Assembly (NCBI GenBank): GCA_024639935.1
Contig: JAHEFZ010000003.1
Location: 1 to 64,000, forward strand
Length of the DNA: 64,000 nucleotides
Direction: 5' to 3'
Origin: Microbacteriaceae bacterium
GTDB taxonomy: Bacteria > Actinomycetota > Actinomycetes > Actinomycetales > Microbacteriaceae
The position numbers and the translations under genes were made by a program. Below are positions 18,125-28,842 of this stretch, one piece after another. Under the pieces are notes generated by a model. It made no database searches and was not told where the DNA came from. It worked only from the letters and a program-made list of their open reading frames with translations. Position 1 is the stretch's first letter; each line of letters opens with the position of its first letter.

Positions 18125-18654
18125 GCGAGGCGCGATTCGACCAATTGTTCGTGTTGCCAGACAAGCCAAGGGCTGAACGCGAAGGGTGCGCCTTCGATGG
18201 CGGCACGCAAATTGTCGGGATTGACCCAACGCCACTCGGCGACCTCGGCGGGTGACGGATTCGGTTCGCCGACTACGGTGGCTGCGAACACCGGGCAGAT
18301 TTCGTTTTCAACAATCCCCGAAGCATCGATGGCGCGATAGCGGAAGTCCGGAAGAGCTGGTCGGATTTCACTAACCGAGATGCCCAATTCTTGCTCTGCA
18401 CGACGGCGAATTGCATCATCCATCGACTCGTCGGGCCCGGGGTGACCGCAGAATGAATTGGTCCACACGCCTGGCCACGTCAATTTTGACAGTGCGCGGC
18501 GGGTGATCAGTATCTCGCCAACCGCGTTCGTCACATGGCACGAAAAAGCCAGATGTAGGGGCGTGTCCTTGGTATGGACCGTCGCCTTTGGTGCGGTCCC
18601 AATTCGGGTACCGTCCTCGGCAAGGAGGACGACTAATTCTTCAACTGCGCTCAT
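18121..18654 (-). CDS. idi: Isopentenyl-diphosphate delta-isomerase, type I
   Basis: Idi interconverts isopentenyl and dimethylallyl diphosphate, supplying both C5 units for isoprenoids. The 177-residue Nudix-fold protein has [18 protein letters not shown] (active-site Cys), [10 protein letters not shown] (Nudix-like) and [11 protein letters not shown] (catalytic Glu region). It is divergent from crtB with 62 bp between starts, so a shared promoter region may serve isomerase and carotenoid genes. Confidence 0.95.
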   Translation of the reverse strand: MSAVEELVVLLAEDGTRIGTAPKATVHTKDTPLHLAFSCHVTNAVGEILITRRALSKLTWPGVWTNSFCGHPGPDESMDDAIRRRAEQELGISVSEIRPALPDFRYRAIDASGIVENEICPVFAATVVGEPNPSPAEVAEWRWVNPDNLRAAIEGAPFAFSPWLVWQHEQLVESRLA

Positions 18655-18716
18655 TACTACTCAGGCTATCCTGAGAGAGTGTTGTTGGAAAAGACCCTGG
18701 TGTTCGTGGCGAATCG

Positions 18717-19577
18717 ATGACTCGTCTCGGGCTCTATAACCGCGTCGCAGAGCGCTCGGCGTCTCTCGTCATCCGTGAGTACTCGACATCGTTTGGGTTG
18801 GCCTCGCGCATCTTGTCAGCAGAATCCCGTCAACACATCGACAACGTTTACGCGCTCGTTCGCCTTGCCGATGAAATTGTCGACGGTGTGGCGGTCGAGG
18901 CGGGCCTCACAACGACACAGGCTGGCCTGCAATTAGATGCCCTCGAAGCCGATACGTATCGGGCGATGGAAACGGGATATTCGACGAACCTGATTGTTCA
19001 TGCTTTTGCAATCACGGCACGCGATGTCAACATCCAAAAGGACATTGTGGAACCATTTTTCGCCTCGATGCGAATGGATCTCACGGCCCGCGTCTACACC
19101 CAGGAATCGTTCGACACGTATGTCTATGGCTCTGCCGAGGTCGTCGGGCTCATGTGCCTCGCCGTGTTCATCCGCGACGACAAGCCCGACCCCGAAACAG
19201 CTCGGACCCTGTATACCGGCGCGCGGTCGTTGGGGGCGGCCTTTCAAAAGGTCAATTTCTTGCGCGACCTCGCCGCCGACGTTGATGACCTCGGTCGATC
19301 GTATTTTCCGGGCGTTTCGCTGACAACCTTCACCGAAGAGGACAAACACCGCCTCTGTGACGACATCGCCGACGACCTCGATGCGGCGCGGCGAACGATT
19401 CCTTTGCTCCCGCGCGATGCCGCTCGTGCCGTTGGGCTAGCACACGGCCTGTTTGATCGATTGAATTCCCGAATTCGTGACACACCGGCCGGCACACTGA
19501 AGGCGACGCGCATTCGGGTGAATGATTTCGAAAAACTTTCAATAGCGGCCCGTGTCATCTCACGCGGGGGAAGGTAA
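18717..19577 (+). CDS. crtB: Phytoene synthase
   Basis: CrtB condenses two geranylgeranyl diphosphates head to head into phytoene, the first committed C40 carotenoid. The 286-residue protein has both aspartate-rich motifs: ADEIVD near residue 58, and FLRDLAADVDDLGRSYFP near 180. It starts at ATG 18717 and is 4 bp from crtI. No geranylgeranyl diphosphate synthase or cyclase gene is adjacent. Confidence 0.94.
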   Translation: MTRLGLYNRVAERSASLVIREYSTSFGLASRILSAESRQHIDNVYALVRLADEIVDGVAVEAGLTTTQAGLQLDALEADTYRAMETGYSTNLIVHAFAITARDVNIQKDIVEPFFASMRMDLTARVYTQESFDTYVYGSAEVVGLMCLAVFIRDDKPDPETARTLYTGARSLGAAFQKVNFLRDLAADVDDLGRSYFPGVSLTTFTEEDKHRLCDDIADDLDAARRTIPLLPRDAARAVGLAHGLFDRLNSRIRDTPAGTLKATRIRVNDFEKLSIAARVISRGGR

Positions 19578-19581
19578 GGAA

Positions 19582-21165
19582 ATGTCCCAGAAGCACGTCG
19601 TCATCATTGGAGCCGGAATCGGCGGCCTGGGCGCAGCCGGTTTGATTGCGAAGGATGGGTATCGGGTGACGGTGCTCGAGTCGTTGCCCAACGTGGGTGG
19701 TCGCGCGGGCACCTGGTCGAAGGATGGGTTCCGCTTTGACACGGGGCCGTCGTGGTACCTCATGCCCGAGGTGTTCGATCACTATTTCCGTTTGATGGGG
19801 TCGTCGAGCGCGAAGGAGCTGAGCCTCAGTCTTCTCGACCCCGGGTACCGCGTCTTTTTTGAACCGAAGGGTAAACAGCGAGCCGAGCACGTCGACATCG
19901 AGGTCGGTCGCGAGAAAAACATCGCGTTGTTTGAAAAAATCGAGCCAGGCTCGCGCGAGGCAATCGGACGATACCTTGATTCGGCGACAGAGACCTATGA
20001 GGTCGCTAAGAAGTATTTCCTTTATTCCTCGTTTCAGAGCCTTCTGCCGTTGTTCAATCGCGAAGTTCTCGGCCGACTGGGCACCCTCGTTCGCTTGCTG
20101 ACCGGGACGATCTGGTCGTTCGTAGGGCGTCACGTGAAGTCTGCCCGGGCGCGACAGATTCTCGGCTATCCGGCAGTCTTTCTCGGGGCCAGCCCGTTCA
20201 ACGCGCCGGCGATGTTCCACCTCATGAGCCACCTCGATCTCGTCGACGGTGTTCTCTATGCGCAGGGCGGTTTCACGCGGGTGATCCATGCGATTCGCGA
20301 CCTCGCCATCAAGGCCGGGGCCGAGATTCACACCAACTCGCCGGTAACCGCCATCACGGTCGATCGCACCAATGGCGCTAAGGCGACGGGTGTCACGTAT
20401 CAAGATGCGAAAGGTGTCGACCACACTATTGCGGCGGATATCGTCGTCTCGGGCGCAGACCTGCATTTCACGGAGACGCAGTTATTGCCCGATGATGTGC
20501 AGACGTTCCCCGAAACATGGTGGGACAACAAAGTGCCGAGCCCGGGAGCAGTGCTGATGTACCTTGGGGTCAAGGGAAAACTCCCCGAATTACTTCACCA
20601 CAGCCTCTTTTTCACCGAGGACTGGGACGACAACTTCTCGAAAGTGTTTGCCCAAAACCCCACGATGCCGAATCCTGCCTCGTTCTATGTTTGTAAGCCG
20701 TCCGAGACGGATTCGAATGTTGCGCCGAAGGGCCACGAGAACATCTTCGTGCTGGTCCCCTGCCCCGCCGACGTCACGCTCGGCAAGGGAGGCCTGGACG
20801 GAAAAGGGGACAGGTTAATCGAAGAAATTGCCGATCGAACTATTGACGCGATCGCCCGTTGGGCGGGGATCCCCGACTTCCGCGAGCGAATTGTCCTCCG
20901 CCGCACGGTGGGCCCCGCCGACTTTAAGAATGACCTCAATGCATGGAAAGGCAATGCCCTCGGACCTGCACACACGCTCATGCAGAGTGCGGTGTTCCGC
21001 GCGGGCAATGTCTCGAAGAAAGTCGACGACCTGTACTACGTCGGTTCGGGAACGATTCCGGGCATCGGACTGCCGATGTGCCTCATCTCTGCCGAGGTGT
21101 TGCTTAAGCGTCTACGCGGAGATGTCTCGGCAACTCCGCTTCCCGATGTCGAAATTAGCGCCTAG
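19582..21165 (+). CDS. crtI: Phytoene desaturase
   Basis: CrtI is an FAD-dependent desaturase that converts phytoene to lycopene. The 527 residues open with the Rossmann dinucleotide motif VIIGAGIGGLGAAGLIAKDG and include NVGGRAGTWSKDGFRFDTGPS. The C-terminal carotenoid-binding motif is YYVGSGTIPGIGLPMCL. The ATG at 19582 follows GGTAAGGAA. It forms an operon with crtB and ends 3 bp from the convergent MFS gene. Confidence 0.95.
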   Translation: MSQKHVVIIGAGIGGLGAAGLIAKDGYRVTVLESLPNVGGRAGTWSKDGFRFDTGPSWYLMPEVFDHYFRLMGSSSAKELSLSLLDPGYRVFFEPKGKQRAEHVDIEVGREKNIALFEKIEPGSREAIGRYLDSATETYEVAKKYFLYSSFQSLLPLFNREVLGRLGTLVRLLTGTIWSFVGRHVKSARARQILGYPAVFLGASPFNAPAMFHLMSHLDLVDGVLYAQGGFTRVIHAIRDLAIKAGAEIHTNSPVTAITVDRTNGAKATGVTYQDAKGVDHTIAADIVVSGADLHFTETQLLPDDVQTFPETWWDNKVPSPGAVLMYLGVKGKLPELLHHSLFFTEDWDDNFSKVFAQNPTMPNPASFYVCKPSETDSNVAPKGHENIFVLVPCPADVTLGKGGLDGKGDRLIEEIADRTIDAIARWAGIPDFRERIVLRRTVGPADFKNDLNAWKGNALGPAHTLMQSAVFRAGNVSKKVDDLYYVGSGTIPGIGLPMCLISAEVLLKRLRGDVSATPLPDVEISA

Positions 21166-21168
21166 CTC

Positions 21169-22548
21169 TTAGCGAACGAACTTCGGCCGAAGTGGCAACA
21201 TTAAAACGAGTCCGACAGCCAGGACCGTGACGATTCCCAGGATGCCCCAGTAATCAGCGCCACCGAGGGTAACGAAGAACGCAAACAATGCGGGCGTGAT
21301 GAACGAAATCGCACGTCCCGTCGTTGCATACAGGCCGAAAAGTTCTCCTTCGGCACCCTCCGGGGCGAGACGGGCGAGGAGTGATCGGCCAGCCGCTTGA
21401 GCAGGCCCAACGAACATTGTCAGAAGCAACCCAAACAACCAGAAGACTGTTGGACCGCCGTCATGGAGAACAAACAGCATCGTTCCGGAAATCACGAGGC
21501 CGAGAAGTGAGCCGACAATCACACCTTTTGACGAGAACCGGTCGTCGAGCACGCCGCCAGCAAAGACTCCCAGACCCGCGATGAGGTTTCCCCCGATCGC
21601 GAAAAAGATCACTTCGGTGTCCGAGAGTCCGAACACCTTGCCCGCGAGTATCCCGCCGAAGGTAAACACTCCAACAAGTCCGTCACGGAACACAGCACTC
21701 GCGAGGAGGAAGTAAAACGTCTGGGGGGCGCTCTTCGCAAGGTTTCCGATTTTGCGAAATACTTTGATGTACGAACCCACAATGCCAAGTTTGGCGTCAG
21801 GGTCGACTGCGGTGTTCTCGGGGACAAACAACAAAACCGGAATGGCGAAGATTGCCGACCAAACCGCCGCCAACAGGGCAATGTAACGAATGTTCAGCCC
21901 CGCGTCTTCCGTCACACCGAACCAATGAACGTCGCCGAGAATGAATCCGAGCAGTGCGATGACGAGAACGACGATGCCGCCGAGGTAGCCGAGTCCCCAG
22001 CCGAAACCGCTGATGCGACCGACGTTACTGGGGGTTGAGATTTGCAGGAGCATCGCGTTGTAGTTGACGTTCGCCATTTCGTAGAACACCGTTGCGACCG
22101 TGATGAGCACCAGGCCGGCCATAAAGAAATTTGGTGCTCCCTCGACGAAGAACATCGCGAGAGTCGCCACAATCACGACGAGCGTGTTGATTCCGAGCCA
22201 GCGACGACGACGACCACCCTGGTCGGTTCGCTGCCCGACGAGGGGGGCCAATATTGCCACCACAACGCCACCAATGGCGAGAGCCCAGCCGAGGTTCGCG
22301 GTCAACGCCGAGCTTGCGGCGTGATAAACGCGCTCTTCGAATCCCCCTTCGACGGTGACATCGGGCCGCGGTTTATAGGCTGCGACAATGTCGGGATCGA
22401 TGAAGTAGTCGGACACGATATAACGGGCAAATACGAACGTGGTGATGAGAACCGAGAATGCGGAGGTTCCCCAGTCCCACAGCGCCCAGGAGATTGTCTG
22501 GATGAGGGGAGTTTTCCCGCGGGCTAGATTAACGGCATCGTTCGTCAT
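21169..22548 (-). CDS. MFS transporter, UMF1/Atg22-like
   Basis: A 459-residue twelve-helix transporter. The N-terminus (ISWALWDWGTSAFSVLITTFVFARYIV) and the segment FYEMANVNYNAMLLQI are typical of the UMF1 family, related to yeast vacuolar effluxer Atg22. A soluble loop of about 45 residues follows the first helix. The substrate is unknown. It is convergent with crtI, and its promoter region abuts that of dnaK. Confidence 0.85.
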   Translation of the reverse strand: MTNDAVNLARGKTPLIQTISWALWDWGTSAFSVLITTFVFARYIVSDYFIDPDIVAAYKPRPDVTVEGGFEERVYHAASSALTANLGWALAIGGVVVAILAPLVGQRTDQGGRRRRWLGINTLVVIVATLAMFFVEGAPNFFMAGLVLITVATVFYEMANVNYNAMLLQISTPSNVGRISGFGWGLGYLGGIVVLVIALLGFILGDVHWFGVTEDAGLNIRYIALLAAVWSAIFAIPVLLFVPENTAVDPDAKLGIVGSYIKVFRKIGNLAKSAPQTFYFLLASAVFRDGLVGVFTFGGILAGKVFGLSDTEVIFFAIGGNLIAGLGVFAGGVLDDRFSSKGVIVGSLLGLVISGTMLFVLHDGGPTVFWLFGLLLTMFVGPAQAAGRSLLARLAPEGAEGELFGLYATTGRAISFITPALFAFFVTLGGADYWGILGIVTVLAVGLVLMLPLRPKFVR

Positions 22549-22641
22549 GACTTAACGCTAGTGCGTGGGGGCGAATCTGGATAGCGTCCAATTCGAATTA
22601 CTGAATGTGAGCGACACGCGCTCAGATTTTGGGGCGTCGAC

Positions 22642-22689
22642 TTGACAAAGTTATGCACAGATGTCAAACTTGACGCACCGCGGCTCAAG
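22642..22689 (+). promoter_or_regulatory. dnaK promoter region with HAIR (HspR) operator
   Basis: CTTGACG, seven bases, GCTCAAG at 22669-22689 matches the HspR inverted repeat HAIR (CTTGAGT-N7-ACTCAAG) at 12 of 14 positions. It lies about 80 bp before dnaK and just downstream of a TTGACA (22642-22647) that can serve as -35, so the operator would cover the transcription start. The repressor HspR is encoded in the same operon (26220). Confidence 0.8.
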
Positions 22690-22770
22690 TTTTCAGTTTG
22701 ACTGGTGGCTACCGCGAGATTTTCACATCACACCCCAAAATCGCCGGTAACGGCGGGAAGGAAAGACACA

Positions 22771-24639
22771 ATGGCACGAGCTGTTGGAATTGACCTCGGA
22801 ACGACGAACTCGGTCGTCGCGGTCCTCGAAGGTGGAGAACCCACCGTCATCGCCAACGCGGAGGGATTTCGCACAACTCCGTCAATCGTGGCGTTCACGA
22901 AGGACGGCGAGGTGCTCGTCGGTGAAACCGCAAAGCGCCAAGCCGTCACGAACGTCGACCGCACCATCGCGTCCGTAAAACGACACATGGGAACTACCTG
23001 GACCCAGGACGTCGACGACAAGAAATACACCGCTCAGGAAATTTCAGCTCGAATTCTCGGAAAACTGAAGCGTGACGCCGAGACGTACCTTGGCGAAAAA
23101 GTGACCGATGCGGTCATCACCGTTCCCGCGTACTTCAACGACGCTGAGCGCCAGTCGACAAAGGAAGCGGGCGAGATCGCCGGCCTTAACGTGCTGCGCA
23201 TCATCAACGAGCCGACCGCCGCTGCACTCGCGTACGGTCTCGACAAGGGAAAGGAAGACGAGCTCATCCTCGTCTTCGACCTCGGTGGCGGAACGTTCGA
23301 CGTCTCTCTCCTCGAAGTGGGCAAGGATGACGACTTCAGCACCATCCAGGTTCGCGCGACTGCCGGCGATAATCGTCTTGGTGGGGATGACTGGGACGCT
23401 CGCATTGTTGATTACCTCGCGAAGCAGTTCAAAGAGACGACCGGTGTTGACGTGTCGGGCGACAAAATCGCCAAGCAGCGACTCAAGGAAGCGGCCGAAC
23501 AGGCCAAGAAGGAACTTTCGTCGTCGATGAGCGCTTCCGTCCAACTGCCGTACCTCTCCCTTACCGAGAACGGCCCGGCGAACCTCGATGAAACAATCAC
23601 GCGCGCGAAGTTCGAAGAACTGACCGCTGACCTGTTGCAGCGCACGGCCAAGCCGTTCCAGGACGTCATCAAGGAAGCGAAGATCAAAGTTGCCGACATC
23701 GACCACGTCGTTCTCGTAGGTGGATCGACGCGCATGCCTGCTGTCGCCGAACTCGTCAAAAAATTGGCGGGAAAGGAAGCGAACAAGGGCGTCAACCCTG
23801 ACGAGGTTGTGGCTGTCGGAGCGTCGCTCCAGGCCGGAGTCCTCATGGGCGAGCGCAAGGACGTTCTTCTTATTGACGTCACCCCACTGAGCCTTGGAAT
23901 TGAGACCAAGGGTGGAATTATGACCAAGCTCATCGAGCGAAACACGGCCATCCCCACCAAGCGATCCGAGACCTTCACGACCGCCGACGACAACCAACCG
24001 TCGGTGTCGATCCAGGTATTCCAGGGCGAGCGCGACTTCACGCGCGACAACAAGTCGCTCGGAAACTTCGAACTCACCGGAATCGCTCCTGCACCGCGTG
24101 GCGTTCCACAGGTTGAGGTTACGTTCGACATCGACGCCAATGGGATCGTTCACGTGTCCGCCAAGGACAAGGGGACAAACAAGGAACAGTCGATGACGAT
24201 CACCGGTGGCTCTTCGCTCTCGAAAGACGACATCGAGCGCATGGTTCGCGAAGCGGAAGAACACGCCGCCGAGGACCACGCTCGTCGTGAAGCTGCCGAG
24301 AAGCGCAACGTCGCCGAACAGATGGCCTACTCGGTGGAAAAACTGCTGGAAGAAAATGACGAGAAACTTCCGGACGACGTCAAGTCCGAAGTTCGTGCCG
24401 ACGTCGACGCACTGAAGACGGCGCTAGCCGGAACGGATGATGCCGCGGTGGATTCGGCTGTCGAAAGGCTCCAAGCCAGCCAGGGCAAACTTGGTGAAGC
24501 GATTTATGCGAATCAGGGCGACACCGCGACGGACGAGACCCCGGAGTCAACCAAGGACGACGAGGACATCATCGACGCGGAGGTCGTGAACGACGACGAT
24601 TCCGCAACGGATTCCACTGATAAGGATTCTGCGAAGTAG
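22771..24639 (+). CDS. dnaK: Chaperone DnaK (Hsp70)
   Basis: DnaK is the ATP-driven Hsp70 chaperone for unfolded proteins. The 622 residues contain the ATPase signatures [30 protein letters not shown] and [13 protein letters not shown], the linker, the substrate-binding domain and a long acidic C-terminal tail. ATG 22771 follows GAAGGAAAG; an upstream in-frame extension from 22705 reads through the leader and is rejected. It is first in dnaK-grpE-dnaJ-hspR-clpB and 2 bp from grpE. Confidence 0.98.
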   Translation: MARAVGIDLGTTNSVVAVLEGGEPTVIANAEGFRTTPSIVAFTKDGEVLVGETAKRQAVTNVDRTIASVKRHMGTTWTQDVDDKKYTAQEISARILGKLKRDAETYLGEKVTDAVITVPAYFNDAERQSTKEAGEIAGLNVLRIINEPTAAALAYGLDKGKEDELILVFDLGGGTFDVSLLEVGKDDDFSTIQVRATAGDNRLGGDDWDARIVDYLAKQFKETTGVDVSGDKIAKQRLKEAAEQAKKELSSSMSASVQLPYLSLTENGPANLDETITRAKFEELTADLLQRTAKPFQDVIKEAKIKVADIDHVVLVGGSTRMPAVAELVKKLAGKEANKGVNPDEVVAVGASLQAGVLMGERKDVLLIDVTPLSLGIETKGGIMTKLIERNTAIPTKRSETFTTADDNQPSVSIQVFQGERDFTRDNKSLGNFELTGIAPAPRGVPQVEVTFDIDANGIVHVSAKDKGTNKEQSMTITGGSSLSKDDIERMVREAEEHAAEDHARREAAEKRNVAEQMAYSVEKLLEENDEKLPDDVKSEVRADVDALKTALAGTDDAAVDSAVERLQASQGKLGEAIYANQGDTATDETPESTKDDEDIIDAEVVNDDDSATDSTDKDSAK

Positions 24640-24641
24640 CC

Positions 24642-25238
24642 ATGCCAGAAAACAAACCGAATAATGACGAGCAGGTTCCCCCCACGGAACCGGTCGAGGA
24701 CTCTGTAGAGGACGCGACCGAGGACGCGACCGAGGACGCGGGGGAGCCCAGCCTTGTGGACGAAGCGGCTGAACAGAACGCCGAGGAACTTCTCGAATCG
24801 ATGCTGGGTGAGGTCGAACGGAACTTGGTCGAGGAATATCGAGACCGTGCCGCTCGTGCCGAGGCCGAGCTCGCGAATTTCCGCAATCGCGTCGAACGGG
24901 ATCGAGCGGCAAACCGTGATTCTGTCATCGCCGAAGTGATTCGCGCTGTACTCCCCGCGATGGACGACCTTAATCGTGCCGAGTCTCACGGGGATCTGGC
25001 GGGAAGCCCGCTCGAGATCGTGGCCCAAAAAATCCGAACCGGTTTTGGTCGATTCGGACTCGCTTCGGTTGGCGAGGTCGGCGACTCGTTCGACCCGAAC
25101 CGACACGAAGCAATCGTGAAAATTCCTACGGACGGCGCGACGAGCGAGACCGTTGCTGACGTCGTCGAGGTGGGTTACACACTCGGCGATCGACTCATTC
25201 GACCCGCCAAGGTCGCCGTCGCAGCACCAGCAGAGTAA
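24642..25238 (+). CDS. grpE: Nucleotide exchange factor GrpE
   Basis: GrpE releases ADP from DnaK. The 198-residue protein has an acidic N-terminal tail containing short repeats of EDATEDATEDA, a long coiled-coil (AELANFRNRVERDR) and the C-terminal beta domain with the conserved signature EVGDSFDPNRHEAI and GYTLGDRLIRPAKVAVA. It lies between dnaK and dnaJ. Confidence 0.96.
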   Translation: MPENKPNNDEQVPPTEPVEDSVEDATEDATEDAGEPSLVDEAAEQNAEELLESMLGEVERNLVEEYRDRAARAEAELANFRNRVERDRAANRDSVIAEVIRAVLPAMDDLNRAESHGDLAGSPLEIVAQKIRTGFGRFGLASVGEVGDSFDPNRHEAIVKIPTDGATSETVADVVEVGYTLGDRLIRPAKVAVAAPAE

Positions 25239-25254
25239 TCGAAGGGGGGACGCT

Positions 25255-26211
25255 ATGGCAAGCCAAGACTGGTTCGACAAAGACTTTTATGCCGTTCTGG
25301 GCGTCTCGAAGGATGTTTCGGACTCGGAACTGAAAAAGGTGTACCGAAAGTTGGCACGCCAGTTCCACCCCGATTCGAACCCTGGTGACGCGAAAGCCGA
25401 GGCACGATTCAAGGAAATCAGCGAGGCGTACACGGTCTTATCGGATTCGGCATCGCGTCAGGAATACGATCAGATTCGGGCGATGGGCGGTGGCGCTCGT
25501 TTCTCGTCGGGCGGCAACGGTCCTGGTGGGTTCGACGATGTCTTTGGAAACATTTTCGGTGGCGGGGGTCGAACCCGATTCCAACAGAGCCCCGAAGACA
25601 TTTTCGGCGGAATGTTCGGCGGGGGCGGGGGTTTCACCGGTCAACAACGTCCGAGTGCCCGAAAGGGCGCCGACCTGACAGCGAACATCACGATCGATTT
25701 CCGCACCGCGATTCAGGGCGGCGAAGTCAGCCTCGATATTCGGGGATCCAGACCGCTCCAAATCGCTATCCCCGCCGGAGTGAACGACAAACAAAAAATT
25801 CGTGTGCGGGACAAGGGCGAGCAATCGATGACCGGAGGAGCATCGGGCGATCTCGTCATAACTGTCACGGTTCGCGACCACCCGGTCTTTGACCGCGACG
25901 GTGACAATTTGCGCGTCGATATCCCAATCACGATTCCCGAAGCGATTTTGGGCGCGACGATCGAGGTTCCAACTCTCGAAGGCGACAGGGTCAAGGTCAA
26001 GGTCCCGGCTAACACACCAAGTGGCCGGGTTTTGCGAGTGCGTGATCGAGGCGTGAAGGCCAAAGGGAAACGCGGGGATTTGCTGGCCACGATTCTCATC
26101 GTCACGCCCGACCTTATTTCGGACAAGACAAAGAAGCTCGTTGAGGAATTCAAAACACTCAACGATGTACACAGTCCGCGCGAATCGCTCTACGGCAAGG
26201 CGAGCCTTTAG
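25255..26211 (+). CDS. dnaJ: DnaJ-type co-chaperone without zinc finger
   Basis: A J-domain co-chaperone that stimulates the ATPase of DnaK. The J domain (residues 10-75) includes HPDSNPGDAKAEARF with the HPD motif. A Gly/Phe-rich region (80-145) and the two beta-sandwich C-terminal domains follow. The CxxCxGxG zinc repeats are absent, so at 318 residues it is a class II or CbpA-like protein, seen also in other Micrococcales dnaK operons. The ATG at 25255 follows AAGGGGGG. Confidence 0.93.
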   Translation: MASQDWFDKDFYAVLGVSKDVSDSELKKVYRKLARQFHPDSNPGDAKAEARFKEISEAYTVLSDSASRQEYDQIRAMGGGARFSSGGNGPGGFDDVFGNIFGGGGRTRFQQSPEDIFGGMFGGGGGFTGQQRPSARKGADLTANITIDFRTAIQGGEVSLDIRGSRPLQIAIPAGVNDKQKIRVRDKGEQSMTGGASGDLVITVTVRDHPVFDRDGDNLRVDIPITIPEAILGATIEVPTLEGDRVKVKVPANTPSGRVLRVRDRGVKAKGKRGDLLATILIVTPDLISDKTKKLVEEFKTLNDVHSPRESLYGKASL

Positions 26212-26219
26212 GCGGGACT

Positions 26220-26645
26220 GTGTTCACCGAAGACGATCCAATCTTTTCTATCGCCCACGCGGCGGAACTCGCGGCTATGCATCCGCAGACGCTTCGACAA
26301 TACGATCGACTCGGGCTCGTATCGCCCGGCAGGACCGCTGGTCGCACTCGTCGGTATTCGATGCGCGACATTGTGCAACTTCGTGAGATTCAGCGCCTCT
26401 CCAACGAAGGACTGAACCTCGAAGGGATTCGTCGAATCCTTGAACTTGAAAACACCGTCACCGATCTGAATCACCGTGTTCGCGAGCTCGAGTCGATGCT
26501 TGCCGACGCACTAATCGCTCGTCCCGGAAGCCGCGTCTTTGCTGCCGGGAAGGGCGGCGAGGTCGTCTCGCTTCGAGCCGGCACTCGCTCACAAAAATCC
26601 AACCAGGTCGTTGTCTGGCGACCGTTTCCGTGGCGCGAGCGCTAG
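26220..26645 (+). CDS. hspR: Heat-shock repressor HspR (MerR family)
   Basis: HspR binds HAIR operators and represses the dnaK operon, using DnaK as co-repressor in the established model. The 141-residue protein has the MerR helix-turn-helix [34 protein letters not shown] and a coiled-coil ([13 protein letters not shown]). The C-terminal tail is basic. Its start is GTG 26220, 8 bp after dnaJ. A HAIR site lies upstream of dnaK at 22669, closing the feedback loop. Confidence 0.93.
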   Translation: MFTEDDPIFSIAHAAELAAMHPQTLRQYDRLGLVSPGRTAGRTRRYSMRDIVQLREIQRLSNEGLNLEGIRRILELENTVTDLNHRVRELESMLADALIARPGSRVFAAGKGGEVVSLRAGTRSQKSNQVVVWRPFPWRER

Positions 26646-26662
26646 GAACCGAGGAGAAAATT

Positions 26663-28816
26663 ATGGCGAACATGCAAGGCGCCCCGTCGTCACAGGAAGA
26701 ACAGAAGTCTGCTCTGGAACAGTTCGGAGTCAATCTCACTGCGATTGCCCAAACAGGAAAGCTCGACCCCGTTATCGGGCGTGACACCGAGATTCGACGC
26801 ATCACTCAGGTGCTGACCCGTCGAACGAAAAACAACCCTGTCCTCATCGGTGAACCCGGTGTTGGCAAAACGGCGGTGGTCGAGGGGCTCGCGCAGCGCA
26901 TCATCGCGGGTGATGTGCCCGACAGCCTAAAGGGCAAACAAATCGTGTCGCTCGACCTTGCGGCATTGGTCGCCGGGGCGAAGTTCCGGGGCGAATTCGA
27001 AGAACGACTCAAGGCGGTGCTGAAAGAGATTGATGAGTCCGACGGTCGCATCATCACCTTCATCGACGAACTCCACACCCTGATGGGCGCGGGCGGCGGC
27101 GAAGGCTCCGTGGCCGCCGCCAATATGCTCAAGCCGATGCTCGCGCGCGGCGAACTCCGTTTGATTGGTGCCACAACTCTTGATGAGTACCGCGAATACA
27201 TCGAAAAAGATGCGGCGCTTGAGCGGCGCTTCCAACAGGTTTATGTCGGCGAACCGAGCGTTGAAGACACGATTGCCATTCTGCGCGGCCTAAAGGAACG
27301 GTACGAGGCACACCACCGCGTCGTCATCGCCGACAGCGCGCTCATCGCTGCAGCGACCATGTCGAATCGATACATCACATCACGTCAACTTCCAGATAAG
27401 GCGATTGACTTGATTGATGAAGCGGCGAGCCGTCTCAAAATGGAGATTGAGTCATCCCCCGTCGAAATCGACGAATTGCGTCGACTGGTCGACAGGCTCA
27501 CCATCGAAGAACTTGCGCTCAAGAAAGAAAAGGACGACGCGTCCAAGGACCGCCTGTCGAAACTGCGCGGTGAACTTGACGAAAAGCGTGCGACTCTTGC
27601 CGAACTTCAGAAACGCTGGGATACCGAAAAAGCGTCACTCCAGGGCGTTGGGGATCTCATGACAAAACTCAACGATGCTCGAATTGAACTCGATTTGGCT
27701 ATGCGTGAAGGCAATTACGAAAATGCATCCAAAATCAACTACGAGGTCATTCCCGGATTCGAGACGGCGATTGCGGCTGCGGAATCGGGAGAACAGGTCG
27801 GTGACCGCATGGTCAACGACCGTGTGACCGAGGACGACATCGCTGCCGTTGTTGCGGCATGGACGGGAATCCCCGTCGACAAGCTCACCAAGGGAGAAAC
27901 CGAAAAACTTCTCAGTCTCGAGAAGGAACTCGGTCGTCGCCTGGTGGGGCAAGAAGATGCTGTGCGCGCGGTGTCCGATGCGGTTCGCCGCAGTCGCGCA
28001 GGAGTCTCAGACCCGAACCGACCGACCGGTTCATTCCTCTTTCTTGGACCGACCGGAGTCGGAAAGACCGAACTCGCCAAGGCGCTCGCCGATTACTTGT
28101 TCGATGATGAGAAGGCCCTGATTCGTATTGATATGAGCGAGTACGGCGAGAAGTTCTCGGTGTCCCGGTTAATTGGCGCGCCTCCTGGTTATGTCGGGTA
28201 TGAACAGGGTGGTCAGTTGACCGAAGCCGTACGTCGCCGCCCGTATTCGGTCGTGCTGCTCGACGAGGTCGAAAAGGCTCATCCGGAGGTGTTTGATTTG
28301 CTTCTGCAGGTGTTCGATGACGGGCGTCTGACGGACGGCCAGGGACGAACGGTTGATTTCCGCAACACAATTTTCATCCTCACCTCCAACCTCGGATCAA
28401 ACTTCCTCGTTGACCCCGACCTCTCGTGGGAGGACAAGAAGATTGCCGTCAACGAAACCGTACGGCAGGCGTTTAAGCCCGAGTTCGTCAATCGTCTCGA
28501 CGACATCGTTGTTTTTGCACCGCTGACGAGCGACGACCTCCAGCGCATCGTCGATATCACCGTCGATCGCCTCGCCCGTCGTCTCGTTGATCGCCGACTG
28601 ACTCTCGGAGTCACTCCCGACGCGCGGGTGTGGTTGTCGGAACGCGGATATGACCCAATCTACGGCGCGCGCCCTTTGCGGCGACTGATGCAGCACGAGA
28701 TTGATGACCGCCTCGCAACCGCCCTGATCGCTGGGAACATTTCTGACGGAGATGCGGTTGTGGTTGATGTGGCGTCCGATGGCGATTCCCTCACCGTTTC
28801 TCGCAACCTCCCCTGA
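26663..28816 (+). CDS. clpB: ClpB-type disaggregase lacking the N-terminal domain
   Basis: ClpB is a hexameric AAA+ disaggregase that works with DnaK. The 717 residues contain both AAA modules: Walker [18 protein letters not shown] near residue 65 and [16 protein letters not shown] near 465. A middle coiled-coil (residues 255-375) separates them, so this is ClpB and not ClpC. The usual 140-residue Clp-N domain is missing: the protein begins 35 residues before [11 protein letters not shown]. The start follows a clear GAGGAGA. It ends the HspR operon. Confidence 0.94.
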   Translation: MANMQGAPSSQEEQKSALEQFGVNLTAIAQTGKLDPVIGRDTEIRRITQVLTRRTKNNPVLIGEPGVGKTAVVEGLAQRIIAGDVPDSLKGKQIVSLDLAALVAGAKFRGEFEERLKAVLKEIDESDGRIITFIDELHTLMGAGGGEGSVAAANMLKPMLARGELRLIGATTLDEYREYIEKDAALERRFQQVYVGEPSVEDTIAILRGLKERYEAHHRVVIADSALIAAATMSNRYITSRQLPDKAIDLIDEAASRLKMEIESSPVEIDELRRLVDRLTIEELALKKEKDDASKDRLSKLRGELDEKRATLAELQKRWDTEKASLQGVGDLMTKLNDARIELDLAMREGNYENASKINYEVIPGFETAIAAAESGEQVGDRMVNDRVTEDDIAAVVAAWTGIPVDKLTKGETEKLLSLEKELGRRLVGQEDAVRAVSDAVRRSRAGVSDPNRPTGSFLFLGPTGVGKTELAKALADYLFDDEKALIRIDMSEYGEKFSVSRLIGAPPGYVGYEQGGQLTEAVRRRPYSVVLLDEVEKAHPEVFDLLLQVFDDGRLTDGQGRTVDFRNTIFILTSNLGSNFLVDPDLSWEDKKIAVNETVRQAFKPEFVNRLDDIVVFAPLTSDDLQRIVDITVDRLARRLVDRRLTLGVTPDARVWLSERGYDPIYGARPLRRLMQHEIDDRLATALIAGNISDGDAVVVDVASDGDSLTVSRNLP

Positions 28817-28842
28817 CCTATCCCCCAACCACAAAGGACGCC

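Noticed and set aside
22651-22659. TTATGCACA as a DnaA box before dnaK
   Set aside because: A lone match within a promoter next to the HAIR site, with no cluster.
23044-24279. 411-residue open frame opposite dnaK
   Set aside because: It runs antisense to one of the most conserved genes in the window. Long antisense frames are expected in GC-rich coding DNA, and it has no start signal or recognisable motif.
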